Part shown: in pieces, positions 42,656-51,769 of the stretch
Position numbering within the stretch: position 1 is the stretch's first letter
Layout: the number at the start of each line of letters is the position of its first letter
Assembly (NCBI RefSeq): GCF_014652135.1
Contig: NZ_BMYF01000024.1
Location: 8,380 to 72,379, forward strand
Direction: 5' to 3'
DNA from: Mongoliitalea lutea
Lineage (GTDB): Bacteria > Bacteroidota > Bacteroidia > Cytophagales > Cyclobacteriaceae
DNA: 64,000 bases
The notes under the pieces: generated by a model
What the model saw: only the letters and a program-made list of their open reading frames with translations
The model's database searches: none
What the model was told of the DNA's origin: nothing
Made by a program: the position numbers and the translations under genes

Positions 42656-43651
42656 TTAGGTTAACGCTGGATTTTCTTTTTCCAATTTTTCATAAATTTT
42701 CTTTACGTCTTGAGCTTTCTCCTTTTGTAGAATTAGGTTAGCATCAGGAGTATTGATGAATATGCAATTTTTCAGCCCAACAAAGGCGGTATATGTATTA
42801 TTTCCTATAATCATATTTCCATCATCGTCCACTGCATGGCCTTCTTCTTGAAAGTAGTCATAAATGGACTCAAAGGATCCCATATCCGACCATTGAAAGG
42901 ATGATGGAACTACTTTAATTTTTTCAGATCGCTCCATTACTGCATAATCGACAGATAAAGAGGGTATTTTAGAGCTTTCTGATTCTGGAAGGAACCCGTC
43001 AGAGATTTTTTTAAATGCTTCTAAGGATTTTTGATAAATCTCAAATTCGAATGTTTTCAATTCATTTAAAAAAATTCCTGCACTGAAACAAAACATTCCG
43101 GAGTTCCACAAAAATCTACCAGAAGAAATGAATTTCTCAGCTGTTTCTAGGTCTGGTTTTTCACGAAAGCTGAGTACATTTTCTTCTTCAAACTCAATAT
43201 ATCCAAACCCAGTTTCAGGTTTATTTGGTAAGAGTCCAAACGTCACGATAAAGCCTTCTTTTGCGAGTTGGATGGCTCTATTAATGCTTGCATCATAAGC
43301 CTTTTCATTACCGATCAAATGATCTGATGGTGTAATTAATAATATATCATTAGATGCGCTTGCAAATGCGGCAAATGCAATGGCAGCAGCCGTATTTCTA
43401 GGCATGGCCTCTATGATTTCTTGATAATTGGTAAGATTGGCTGTGGCTAGATCACGTCTTGATAATTCAAAATTATCTTTATTTCCAACTACCGTGATTT
43501 CATTGCAAAAACTGATATTTCTTTTAGCGGTTTTTTGGAAAAGGCTTTCGCCTTGAAAAATTTCTAAATATTGTTTGGGTTTGCTTTTTCTAGAAAGAGG
43601 CCATAGTCGGCTTCCAACTCCTCCAGTAAGGATTACATTGATGATTTTCAT
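42656..43651 (-). CDS. Mannose-1-phosphate guanylyltransferase
   Basis: A 331-residue nucleotidyltransferase that makes GDP-mannose from GTP and mannose 1-phosphate. Seen: VILTGGVGSRLWPLSRKSKP (nucleotide-binding signature), EAMPRNTAAAIAFAA, ITPSDHLIG with the metal-binding Asp, FGYIEFEE, FREKPD, LWNSGMFCF. There is no C-terminal isomerase domain, so it is the single-function type. The ATG at 43651 shares its base with the stop of rfbD (TAATG), replacing a longer frame from 43681. GDP-mannose would supply the exopolysaccharide glycosyltransferases. Confidence 0.94.
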   Translation of the reverse strand: MKIINVILTGGVGSRLWPLSRKSKPKQYLEIFQGESLFQKTAKRNISFCNEITVVGNKDNFELSRRDLATANLTNYQEIIEAMPRNTAAAIAFAAFASASNDILLITPSDHLIGNEKAYDASINRAIQLAKEGFIVTFGLLPNKPETGFGYIEFEEENVLSFREKPDLETAEKFISSGRFLWNSGMFCFSAGIFLNELKTFEFEIYQKSLEAFKKISDGFLPESESSKIPSLSVDYAVMERSEKIKVVPSSFQWSDMGSFESIYDYFQEEGHAVDDDGNMIIGNNTYTAFVGLKNCIFINTPDANLILQKEKAQDVKKIYEKLEKENPALT

Positions 43652-44523
43652 TAATTTTTTTGAGTTAAAAATGTTAAACAAACTTTTAAGGAATCTCTCC
43701 AGTGAGGGATTGACCAGTTAAAGTCTTCTTTTATTTTCGATTTATCTAATAGGGAATAATTTGGCCTTTTTGCAGGTGTCGGGTATTGACTACTTGGGAT
43801 TGGTTTTACAGTGCATGGAATATTACTTAACTCCATGATCCCATGAGCGAAATCATACCAACTGCAAGCTCCTTCATTACTAAAGTGATATATTCTTACT
43901 CCTTGCCAAGTGAAATGTTGAATATTGGCTAGGATAAATGTGGCTAAGTCATCTGTATATGTTGGACTGCCTATTTGATCATTGATTACATTGATTTCCT
44001 TTCGCTCATTGCCAAGTCGAATCATCGTTTTTAGAAAATTATTTCCAAACTCACTGTAAACCCAAGAAGTCCTGATTATTACGCCATCAAGTGCATCAGT
44101 AGAAAGCATCGCAAGTTCACCTGCACATTTACTCCTACCATATTGATTAATTGGATATGTTGAATGATCTATCGAGTAGGGGACATATCCTTTACCATCA
44201 AAAACATAATCCGTGGAAAAGTGTATCATGAATATTCCCCGTTGCGCCGCAATTGAAGCAAGCAAAGCAACAGCCTCTGCATTGATTTTCATGGCTAGTT
44301 CTTGTTCAAGCTCTGCTTTATCAACGGCGGTATATGCAGCGCAATTGATTATCAAATCAACTGTATTTTTATTGAAAAATTCAGTTATTGATTGTAAATT
44401 AGAAAAATCAATTAAAAGTCTGTCTGCAAAAACAAACTCACAGTTATATCTAATTGATAGTTTATTGAACGATTTTCCCAACTGTCCAGATGCTCCGGTT
44501 ATTAAAATGGTTGGATATTTCAT
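43651..44523 (-). CDS. rfbD: dTDP-4-dehydrorhamnose reductase RfbD
   Basis: A 290-residue short-chain dehydrogenase that reduces dTDP-4-dehydrorhamnose to dTDP-L-rhamnose. Seen: ILITGASGQLGKSF at the start, INCAAYTAVDKAE, FSTDYVFDGKG (the STDYVFDG motif) and the active-site YGRSKCAGE with catalytic Tyr and Lys. The other rhamnose genes (rfbA, rfbB, rfbC) are not in the window. Translationally coupled to manC. It is divergent from the LytTR gene across 39 bases. Confidence 0.94.
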   Translation of the reverse strand: MKYPTILITGASGQLGKSFNKLSIRYNCEFVFADRLLIDFSNLQSITEFFNKNTVDLIINCAAYTAVDKAELEQELAMKINAEAVALLASIAAQRGIFMIHFSTDYVFDGKGYVPYSIDHSTYPINQYGRSKCAGELAMLSTDALDGVIIRTSWVYSEFGNNFLKTMIRLGNERKEINVINDQIGSPTYTDDLATFILANIQHFTWQGVRIYHFSNEGACSWYDFAHGIMELSNIPCTVKPIPSSQYPTPAKRPNYSLLDKSKIKEDFNWSIPHWRDSLKVCLTFLTQKN

Positions 44524-44562
44524 AGCCTTAAAATTTATTTAAATAAAGTAAATAATTTGTAA

Positions 44563-45261
44563 ATGTCGAACGGTAAAATCAGATATTTAATAATTGATGA
44601 CGATTTGGTTTCGGCAACACTCCTCAGGGAATATTTAAAATCTTTTAAAGATCTCTATTTCAAAGGAATTTTAGACAATACAGGAAAAGCATTAGAAATT
44701 ATAGAAAACGATTCCATCGATTTACTTTTTTTAGACATTGAGATGCCAGGAGATAACGGGTTAATATTTTTAAGCAAACTCGCAATTGATGTGTTAGTTG
44801 TATTTGTTACTTCAAAACCTAAATATGCGTTATCGGCATTTGATTATAATCCTGTTCACTTTCTAACCAAGCCTCTTGATAAGGGCAAATTAGAAGAAGC
44901 TATTAGGCGTGTTTATGCTAGATTTTATTCCACTAAGACCAACACTGTTGACCTAGGGTATTTGGTTTTAAAAGACAAAAGTAATTATATAAAAATCCCA
45001 TTTAAAGAGTTGGTTTTTGTAGAAGCAGCTGCTGATTATATGATAATTCACACAATTTTTCAAAACTATATTTTTCATATCACCATGAAGGACCTTACAT
45101 CAATGTTGTCCTCTGAGATTTTTGTTCGCGTTCACAGAAGTTTTTTAATAAATAAAACCTTTGTAACTAAAATGGAAAAGGATTTTATCCAATTACATGA
45201 TAAGAAAATACCCATTGGACCAAAATTTAGGAAAGAAATATTGGGAGGTTTTCAAGTTTAG
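44563..45261 (+). CDS. LytTR-family response regulator
   Basis: A 232-residue transcription regulator. It has a receiver domain (residues 7-120; LIIDDDLVSATLLREY, LLFLDIEMPGDNGL with phosphoacceptor Asp, TSKPKYALSAFDY, LTKPLDKG) and a LytTR DNA-binding domain (about 135-230; FKELVFVEAAADYMIIHT, VRVHRSFLINK). LytTR regulators often control surface polysaccharides. No LytS-type kinase lies next to it, so it is an orphan. It sits between rfbD (divergent) and the LruC lipoprotein gene. Confidence 0.94.
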   Translation: MSNGKIRYLIIDDDLVSATLLREYLKSFKDLYFKGILDNTGKALEIIENDSIDLLFLDIEMPGDNGLIFLSKLAIDVLVVFVTSKPKYALSAFDYNPVHFLTKPLDKGKLEEAIRRVYARFYSTKTNTVDLGYLVLKDKSNYIKIPFKELVFVEAAADYMIIHTIFQNYIFHITMKDLTSMLSSEIFVRVHRSFLINKTFVTKMEKDFIQLHDKKIPIGPKFRKEILGGFQV

Positions 45262-45362
45262 AATCTATCAAGTGCATTCATCGAAAAAAGACATACTTTA
45301 ATCGAAAGGTTGGGGAGTGTTTAATTTAGGTGTCATATATTTAGTTAAAATAAATTATAACT

Positions 45363-47405
45363 ATGCGAAATCTAGCTATTTATTTACTGCTATTTGTGTT
45401 TTTGACAGGTACATTTGCTTGTAATCTTGAACCAAAGGAAGCACCGATAGACCCCAATCTGGAAGGATACCTTGCATTGAACCCTCCTGCGGGTTTCGTA
45501 TTTAATTCTAGTGAGCAAGTTCGGATTCAAGTATCTGGTGTCTTCGCAGATAATTCTCCTTTAGCAGGTATAAAATATGAGGTGTTTCATGGGAATCCTT
45601 TCGATGGGGGAAATAAAATCAGTACAGTTTTGCTTAATGATCAAGGCAGTGGAAGTGTAGAGTTAACACTCGCCTCAGATATTGAGAACTTATTTTTGTA
45701 TACTGAATTTATTGGTTTACCTCCTGTAAAAAAGTTTTCAGTTAATAGACCCCTAACCCAGGTAAAAATAGATCCTTCCATCGATTCTTTTGATGCGGGT
45801 GTGGATAGCCAGACAAGCTCTAATCCAGGAGCAAGAATAGAGTCCTTGCCTGCTGGTTTTACTGCTCTTGGTACTTATAATAATAATGGCTTACCATCTT
45901 ATTTGTTGCCTACTAGAGATAGGATTTCTCAAGGAATATTTACGAGAATCAATGCTAACTTGCCTGAACGAAGGGATCTTCGTCAAACCAGTCCTGATTT
46001 GTTAAGTGAGCAATACCCGCGTCAGTTGTTTGTAAATGAAGATGCAGAAGTTTGGGTTACATTTGTTCATAATGGTGCAGGATGGAGAAATGTGTTGGGC
46101 TATTACTTTTATGAAGTGGGGCAAGAACCAAAAACTGCCGCAGAAATTAAGGAAAAGATTATCATTTTCCCACATATAAATGCGCTGACTTCGGGCGACA
46201 AAGTAAAGTTAAGAGGTAATTTACCTAATGGAGCGTTTAAAAAAGGAACGACTATAGGATGGTTTATTATTTCAAATGGGTGGAGGAATAATGTTGTTAC
46301 AACAGGGAATGCAGTGTTATTTTCTAATAGGAATTTGAATACAGTTATTCAAGAGCCATCATTACGTGAGCACATGGTGTTCTTGTATGATCAGCAAGAA
46401 AGGGTTATGTTGATTGGATGGGAAGATATGCCTAGAAACTTATCTGGTTGTGATCATGATTTCAATGATTTGGTTTTCTATGCAACTTGGAATCCAATCA
46501 CAAGTGTGGAAGTGGGGAATTATGCTAGATTAGAGAGTAAGGTTATTGGAGATTCTGATGGTGATGGAGTGAATGATAATATTGATGAATTTCCGAATGA
46601 CCCTGAAAGAGCCTTTAGTAATTTTTATCCTGCAAAAGATACGTATGGTACATTTATGTTTGAAGACCTATGGCCTAGTTTTGGGGATTATGATATGAAT
46701 GATCTTGTCTTAGGCTTCAACAATAGAGAAATTACAGATGGACAAGGCAGAATCAAGGAAATGCAGATGACTTTTGTAATTCGGGCTATCGGAGCTGGTG
46801 TGAAAAATGGATTTGGGATAGAGTTCCCTACGAATCCAGGTAATATAGAATCTGTTTCTGGAAACCGATTGACTACAGGAAATATCCGATTAAATGGAAA
46901 CGGAACAGAGGCAGGTCAGCAAACAGCAGTAGTCGTAGTATTTGATGATGCAAACGTAAATATGACTTCATTATCCAATGTTTTTGAAGGGAATACGCAT
47001 CAAAAAGAGGATACAATTCGAGTTAATTTAGTTTTTAGGTTTGCTTTAGATAAAAAGGATTTGGGTGTGGAACCATTCAATGCCTTTCTTTTCAGATCAG
47101 GAGATAGGGGTATAGAGGTTCATTTGATGAACGGAAAACCTACGAGTCTTGCAACTAGAAATTATTTTGGGACTAGAGACGATCGATCCAATTTTAATAG
47201 TGGCGTATTTTATCGAAGCGCCAATGGATTGAACTGGGCGTTGTTTGTACCCGAAAGTATTGATCACCCGCTTGAAAGAGTAGACTTTACCAAAGGATAT
47301 CAACGGTTTCCAAATTGGGCACAATCCGGAGGCAATCAGCATAAGGATTGGTTCAGGAATACTGGGGATAATATAAATCCATCCGCACTTTATAGAAGGA
47401 GGTAG
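45363..47405 (+). CDS. LruC-domain lipoprotein
   Basis: A 680-residue exported protein with an apparent lipoprotein signal (LLLFVFLTGTFAC, Cys 20). Seen: a DUF4114-like region with IGWEDMPRNLSGCDHDFNDLVF (acidic calcium-binding pattern); a DSDGDGVNDNIDEFPNDPERA segment of thrombospondin-type-3 style; and the LruC domain (FMFEDLWPSFGDYDMNDLVLGF and onward to about residue 600). LruC proteins are surface or matrix proteins of Bacteroidota and Spirochaetes with no clear function. It lies between the LytTR regulator and the EPS operon and could be a cell-surface or matrix protein under common control. Confidence 0.9.
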   Translation: MRNLAIYLLLFVFLTGTFACNLEPKEAPIDPNLEGYLALNPPAGFVFNSSEQVRIQVSGVFADNSPLAGIKYEVFHGNPFDGGNKISTVLLNDQGSGSVELTLASDIENLFLYTEFIGLPPVKKFSVNRPLTQVKIDPSIDSFDAGVDSQTSSNPGARIESLPAGFTALGTYNNNGLPSYLLPTRDRISQGIFTRINANLPERRDLRQTSPDLLSEQYPRQLFVNEDAEVWVTFVHNGAGWRNVLGYYFYEVGQEPKTAAEIKEKIIIFPHINALTSGDKVKLRGNLPNGAFKKGTTIGWFIISNGWRNNVVTTGNAVLFSNRNLNTVIQEPSLREHMVFLYDQQERVMLIGWEDMPRNLSGCDHDFNDLVFYATWNPITSVEVGNYARLESKVIGDSDGDGVNDNIDEFPNDPERAFSNFYPAKDTYGTFMFEDLWPSFGDYDMNDLVLGFNNREITDGQGRIKEMQMTFVIRAIGAGVKNGFGIEFPTNPGNIESVSGNRLTTGNIRLNGNGTEAGQQTAVVVVFDDANVNMTSLSNVFEGNTHQKEDTIRVNLVFRFALDKKDLGVEPFNAFLFRSGDRGIEVHLMNGKPTSLATRNYFGTRDDRSNFNSGVFYRSANGLNWALFVPESIDHPLERVDFTKGYQRFPNWAQSGGNQHKDWFRNTGDNINPSALYRRR

Positions 47406-47429
47406 GAACTTATCCTATCAAATTTAAAG

Positions 47430-47463
47430 GTGGTAAGTTCTTTGGAGGATTTACCACTTTTTT
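47430..47463 (+). terminator. Terminator after the LruC lipoprotein gene
   Basis: GTGGTAA and TTACCAC arms with a 14-base loop followed by TTTTTTTATTT, 24 bases after the stop codon. The convergent Wzx gene ends 17 bases further on. Confidence 0.75.
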
Positions 47464-47479
47464 TATTTCCTAAGGCTTA

Positions 47480-48808
47480 TTACTTTCGAAGTTTGTTATT
47501 TATCAAAATAATACTTTTGGGATAGTTAGAAAAGGTTTCCTTGATAACATTTTTATAGGAAATGGTTAGAAATCTGTTTAATATAATCATTTTGATAAAA
47601 GCTGTGAGTCCAATGGCCACAACCACACCGATTGCTGCACCTATCAAACCCAATTGGGTGATAAAAAACCAAGAGAATCCCAGACCATAAACTAATGTTC
47701 CAAAGACAAGTATCATATTGTAGAATGGTTTACCTATTGCATCAAGGAATACACCTGATTGTCTGTCCAAAGGTTTTACAATGGCAATCAGGGAAATCAA
47801 TTGTAAATAGGGGACAGCATCTAGGTATTCTTCACCAGCGACTATCCATATAATGGGTTTTGCGAAAATGACGGAGACGGCGATAAATAAGAGACTAAAG
47901 CTAAACATACTGGATACTGTCATTTCATAGATTTTTGAGACTTCTTTAAGTTCACCAGCTTCATGAGCTTCACTTGCTTTAGGGAATGAAATTGAGGAGA
48001 TGGAATTAATGGGGATATCTAATAGGTTGATAATTCTTCCGGCAGAGTTTGCTAAGGCGACCTGAACAGGAGAAAGCAAAGCGCCTAGAAGAAATTTGTC
48101 CATACTACTAGTCAGCATAGAAACAAGGTTTGTCCCGAATACATATTTTCCAAAGTGAAACAATTGACTTGCCCATTCTTTATGCCAGCCCCAGATAAGT
48201 TTGAATTGCTTTCTTACTTGATATTGGGATGTAACAAAGGCAATAACAAACGCTAGATTGTAATACCAGGCTAATTGGATTAAGGTGATTTCTTGATGGG
48301 TGAAAAAGAAGTAAAGAATTACCAAGAAAAAAGGAACACTCCTGCTTACACCCGCAAAAAAGTATGATTTGAAATTAAATGTTCCCTGCATAAGGATTAG
48401 GTTATGCGTGTGGAAAATTAGTACCGGTAAAAAAAGACAATGGATGTAAATCAAATCTCTGAGTCCAGGTGCTTGGAAGGTTAGCTCCATCCAAGGGGCT
48501 GTCAGTAATAGCAATACAATCAATAAGCCTGTGAGAATCGTATTCAGCCAAATAGCTGACATTTGAATTTTAGCAAAGTCAAGAGCTTCCTTACCTACAA
48601 TGAATTTGATCAACCCATTTTGGATGAAGCCATTTCTAGCCATTTCAATAATGGAAGCAATGGTGATAAATAGGACCCATACACCAAAATCCTCTTTATT
48701 GAAGACCCGAACTAAAATCATGAAACCTAAAAAGCCAACAAAAAAATCTATGGCTCTATGCAGCATAGAGAAAAAGCCACTACTGATCCAATAATTCGAT
48801 TTCCCCAT
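47480..48808 (-). CDS. Polysaccharide flippase, Wzx type (MATE/MVF superfamily)
   Basis: A 442-residue inner-membrane protein with about 12-14 helices that would flip the lipid-linked repeat unit to the periplasm. Seen: FSMLHRAIDFFVGFLGFMILVRVFNKEDFG at the start (a Wzx pattern, given here by its ends) and PINSISSISFPKASEAHEAG, then further hydrophobic helix pairs. It is the last gene of the ten-gene EPS operon; its first base overlaps the stop of the previous gene. Confidence 0.9.
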   Translation of the reverse strand: MGKSNYWISSGFFSMLHRAIDFFVGFLGFMILVRVFNKEDFGVWVLFITIASIIEMARNGFIQNGLIKFIVGKEALDFAKIQMSAIWLNTILTGLLIVLLLLTAPWMELTFQAPGLRDLIYIHCLFLPVLIFHTHNLILMQGTFNFKSYFFAGVSRSVPFFLVILYFFFTHQEITLIQLAWYYNLAFVIAFVTSQYQVRKQFKLIWGWHKEWASQLFHFGKYVFGTNLVSMLTSSMDKFLLGALLSPVQVALANSAGRIINLLDIPINSISSISFPKASEAHEAGELKEVSKIYEMTVSSMFSFSLLFIAVSVIFAKPIIWIVAGEEYLDAVPYLQLISLIAIVKPLDRQSGVFLDAIGKPFYNMILVFGTLVYGLGFSWFFITQLGLIGAAIGVVVAIGLTAFIKMIILNRFLTISYKNVIKETFSNYPKSIILINNKLRK

Positions 48809-49965
48809 TACTTCTTGGAATTGGCGGCCTCTTGATAAGACCCTAAGATGATTGACGCGCTTTTGTCAAAACTAAATAGCGGTGTACGTTCAAAGCCTTT
48901 CTGGATTAAGGATTGTTTGTAATCCTCATCAGCTAAAATTTTATTGACAGCAGATGCAATTTCTTCTGGTTTGAAAGGGTCGATGATAATAGCTGCATCA
49001 TCGGCAACTTCTGGCATAGAAGAAGTATTGGAGGTGATGACAGGACATCCACAGGCCATAGCCTCCAGAATTGGTAATCCAAAACTTTCTCGCAAGGAAG
49101 GATATAAAAAAAGCTTAGCACCACTGTAGACGTAAGGTAAATCTGCATTGGGTATATATCCTGTCAGGTGTATTCTGCTACGCAAATGGCTTGCCTGTAT
49201 GCTTTCTAGTGTTTTGGATAATTCATCTTCTCCAAAATCAGGCATAACCAGATCATATGGAAAGTTCCCTTGAGTATCCAAAATCTTCAATGCTTTTAAA
49301 ACACCTGGAAGGTTTTTTTTAGGATCAGTATTTCCTAGAAATAAAAGGTATTCATTAGGTAGTCCCAAAGATTGGACTTTTTTCTTGATATCCTCAGGGC
49401 TTTGAGGTTGAAAGTGTGGTGCTACACCATTATAGGTGACTTTTACTTGCTCATCTTTGAAATGGAAAAAGGCATCAATTTTCTTCTTTTCAAAATGAGA
49501 TACTGTAAATATGGTGTGGCTCTTTTTCACCACTTTGGGTACATTCCAGCGTCTGTACAGATTTCCTATCCGCTGATACCATGTACCTGAAAAGAGATTG
49601 ATTTTTTCCATGTAAATGATGTCGTGAAGCGTAAGTACTAATGGAACAGGGCAGGAAGTAGGCGCAGTATTACTCGTACAGTGGAGTACATCTAACTTAT
49701 AGGTGATGGCAGCTTGTTTGAGATGTTTTTGTTCCCACACAGGATAAGAACTTTTGGGTAGCTCAATGATTTTAAAATTTTCTGTTTCCTGTATAGCGCT
49801 GGGATCTTCATCCGGATTGACAAAGATGTAATAGGTGTTGGTCGTATCTATTTTCTGAAGGGACTTGATGAGTTGAATGGCTACGATATCCATTCCATGC
49901 TTTTTCTTCCGAAAAATACGCTGGGCTTCGATTCCGATAGTCAATTTATTTTTTTTCTGTGTCAT
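48808..49965 (-). CDS. Family 4 glycosyltransferase
   Basis: A 385-residue GT-B enzyme. Seen: TIGIEAQRIFRKKKHGMDI; VLTLHDIIYME; YLLFLGNTDPKKNL; and the C-terminal donor-binding motif PSLRESFGLPILEAMACG (E-x7-E). It would add one sugar to the EPS repeat unit on the cytosolic face. The second of two ATG codons (49965) is used here. It overlaps the end of the upstream GT2 gene by about 20 bases and ends at the flippase start. Confidence 0.92.
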   Translation of the reverse strand: MTQKKNKLTIGIEAQRIFRKKKHGMDIVAIQLIKSLQKIDTTNTYYIFVNPDEDPSAIQETENFKIIELPKSSYPVWEQKHLKQAAITYKLDVLHCTSNTAPTSCPVPLVLTLHDIIYMEKINLFSGTWYQRIGNLYRRWNVPKVVKKSHTIFTVSHFEKKKIDAFFHFKDEQVKVTYNGVAPHFQPQSPEDIKKKVQSLGLPNEYLLFLGNTDPKKNLPGVLKALKILDTQGNFPYDLVMPDFGEDELSKTLESIQASHLRSRIHLTGYIPNADLPYVYSGAKLFLYPSLRESFGLPILEAMACGCPVITSNTSSMPEVADDAAIIIDPFKPEEIASAVNKILADEDYKQSLIQKGFERTPLFSFDKSASIILGSYQEAANSKK

Positions 49966-51148
49966 CATTAATTTCTCCGTGCGGGGTATGGATGAATGTT
50001 TTGTTCGCTCCTTTAAGTTTGAAAAGTAATTTGAATATTCTAAGGATGGATAAGGGAAGCTTTAAGATTGCTTTAAACAGTTGTTTGTTGACAAACTCTC
50101 TTGGGACACTTATAATTATTGCAATATACCCCAAGCTTAACAACAAGATGGATAAAGGCAGGCTGGGGCCATTTCCAGGGAACAAGGAAAGTAAACATAC
50201 AATTGGTAAAACTCCTATGAGTACAACTCTTGGAAGTAAGGCCATCTGGAAAACTTTATCAAAGTAGTCTACATTTCCTTTGGTGAACAATTCAGTAAAA
50301 CCACTAAAAAAATGCTTTTTAAAGTAATTTAATTGTGCGGATAGCCATCTTTTTCGTTGATTTTCCAATACCTCTACTTTCTGAACTTTTTCATCATACA
50401 CGATAGCGCTCTCAGCATACCCTACGACAATTTTGTTCTTTAGAAGATAAAGCTCCATTTCTTTGTCAAATCCTCCCACAGCGGTAAGTTGTCTCAAAAC
50501 TTTTTTATAAAGATTAAATTCCAATCCCATAGCAGAACCGATTATTGCTGAACTGAGTCCCAGTACACGATGACCTTTTCTGAAGATATGGTTGTTTATA
50601 CCTTCACTAATACCATCTAAAATAGCTAGTTCATTATTTTTATTTTTTGCTGTTCGTTTGCCTTGGACAACTTGATAGCCTTTTGCGAAGGCTTGATTCA
50701 TTTGATGTAGGTATTGGCTATCTGCTACATTGTCAGCATCGAATACAATGGCATAATCAAATTCTTTTTTATTGACATCCAATGCTTTATTCAAAGCCTT
50801 AGCTTTTGTACTTTTTTCGAAGGAGACCTCAACTACCTCTAATGGCATTTCACTTAATTGAGCAATAGTTTCCTTTTTTAAGCTATCCGCTATTACAACT
50901 ATATGGAATTTTTGCTTAGGGTAATCGATAGTTAAAGCCTTTTTGGCGGTATCCAATATGACGGCATCTTCTTTATAGCTTGGAATATAAATCACAAAGC
51001 TGGAATATTGGTCAGTGGAGTTTCTGTTTTTTTCTACGTAAAAATGCCCTGCTATAGAGAATATTAGCAGATAAATCACTTGAATGAAAAGAAAAATAAA
51101 CAGGGAATATCCAATCAACCAAGTTAGTAAATACCAGAATTCTGCCAT
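49946..51148 (-). CDS. Membrane-bound family 2 glycosyltransferase
   Basis: A 400-residue processive-type GT2 with an N-terminal helix (TWLIGYSLFIFLFIQVIYLLIF, whose length is given by its ends at about 8-30) and C-terminal helices. Seen: VIYIPSYKEDAVILDTA; FDADNVAD with the DxD; VVQGKRTAKNKNN; and QRKRWLSAQLNYFKK (the QxxRW motif variant). It probably extends or builds the polysaccharide at the membrane. It begins 2 bases after the acetyltransferase gene. Confidence 0.9.
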   Translation of the reverse strand: MAEFWYLLTWLIGYSLFIFLFIQVIYLLIFSIAGHFYVEKNRNSTDQYSSFVIYIPSYKEDAVILDTAKKALTIDYPKQKFHIVVIADSLKKETIAQLSEMPLEVVEVSFEKSTKAKALNKALDVNKKEFDYAIVFDADNVADSQYLHQMNQAFAKGYQVVQGKRTAKNKNNELAILDGISEGINNHIFRKGHRVLGLSSAIIGSAMGLEFNLYKKVLRQLTAVGGFDKEMELYLLKNKIVVGYAESAIVYDEKVQKVEVLENQRKRWLSAQLNYFKKHFFSGFTELFTKGNVDYFDKVFQMALLPRVVLIGVLPIVCLLSLFPGNGPSLPLSILLLSLGYIAIIISVPREFVNKQLFKAILKLPLSILRIFKLLFKLKGANKTFIHTPHGEINDDTEKK

Positions 51149-51150
51149 TG

Positions 51151-51768
51151 TTAATATTGTTTTTCGATGTGTTTTAAAATTTTTGCTGGAATGCCTCCAA
51201 CGACTGTAAACGGAGGTACATCTTTAGTTACTATTGCGCCAGCAGCAACGACAGCGCCTTGCCCTATTGTGACTCCTTTCATAATCATGCATCTCATAGC
51301 TATCCATACATTGTCTCCAATGATGATTTCCTCTTTGGTTTTCTCTCTCGAGTTGACTGAGGTGGAGTGAAAGTCATTGTCCATGATAATGGTGTATGGG
51401 CCTATGTGAACATTTTTACCTATATGGATTTTGACACTGGCCGATATATGGACACCGTTGATAAAGCAATCATCGTCAATCTTTAGTACTGCATTATGTT
51501 TGACGAATATTTTACATTTTTCAAATTTTGACCAAAACTTAACCCGGTCACCAATTATTAGGTCACCATGAATCTCAATAAGAGGAGATTTTTTTGCCAA
51601 AACCATGGAGCCTACACTTTTCGCTTTTCTAAATGACCAGCTTGCGCGTAATTTTTCAAAGATACCTACTATTATTACCTGCAGCAGAGAAAAAAAATCA
51701 GATTTTAAACCCTCTTCCTGAAGTTTCTTTTTTTTATCTGAAACTATCTTAAAAACGTCCTTACTCAT
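51151..51768 (-). CDS. Hexapeptide-repeat acyltransferase
   Basis: A 205-residue left-handed beta-helix protein of the LbetaH O-acyltransferase type. Seen: repeats of hexapeptide form such as IGKNVHIGPYTIIMDND (catalytic His in the following FHSTS), IGDNVWIAMRCMIMKGVTIG and QGAVVAAGAIVTKDVPPF. It would add an acetyl or similar group to a sugar of the repeat unit. It is translationally packed between two glycosyltransferase genes, with gaps of 1 and 2 bases. Confidence 0.92.
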   Translation of the reverse strand: MSKDVFKIVSDKKKKLQEEGLKSDFFSLLQVIIVGIFEKLRASWSFRKAKSVGSMVLAKKSPLIEIHGDLIIGDRVKFWSKFEKCKIFVKHNAVLKIDDDCFINGVHISASVKIHIGKNVHIGPYTIIMDNDFHSTSVNSREKTKEEIIIGDNVWIAMRCMIMKGVTIGQGAVVAAGAIVTKDVPPFTVVGGIPAKILKHIEKQY

Positions 51769-51769
51769 A

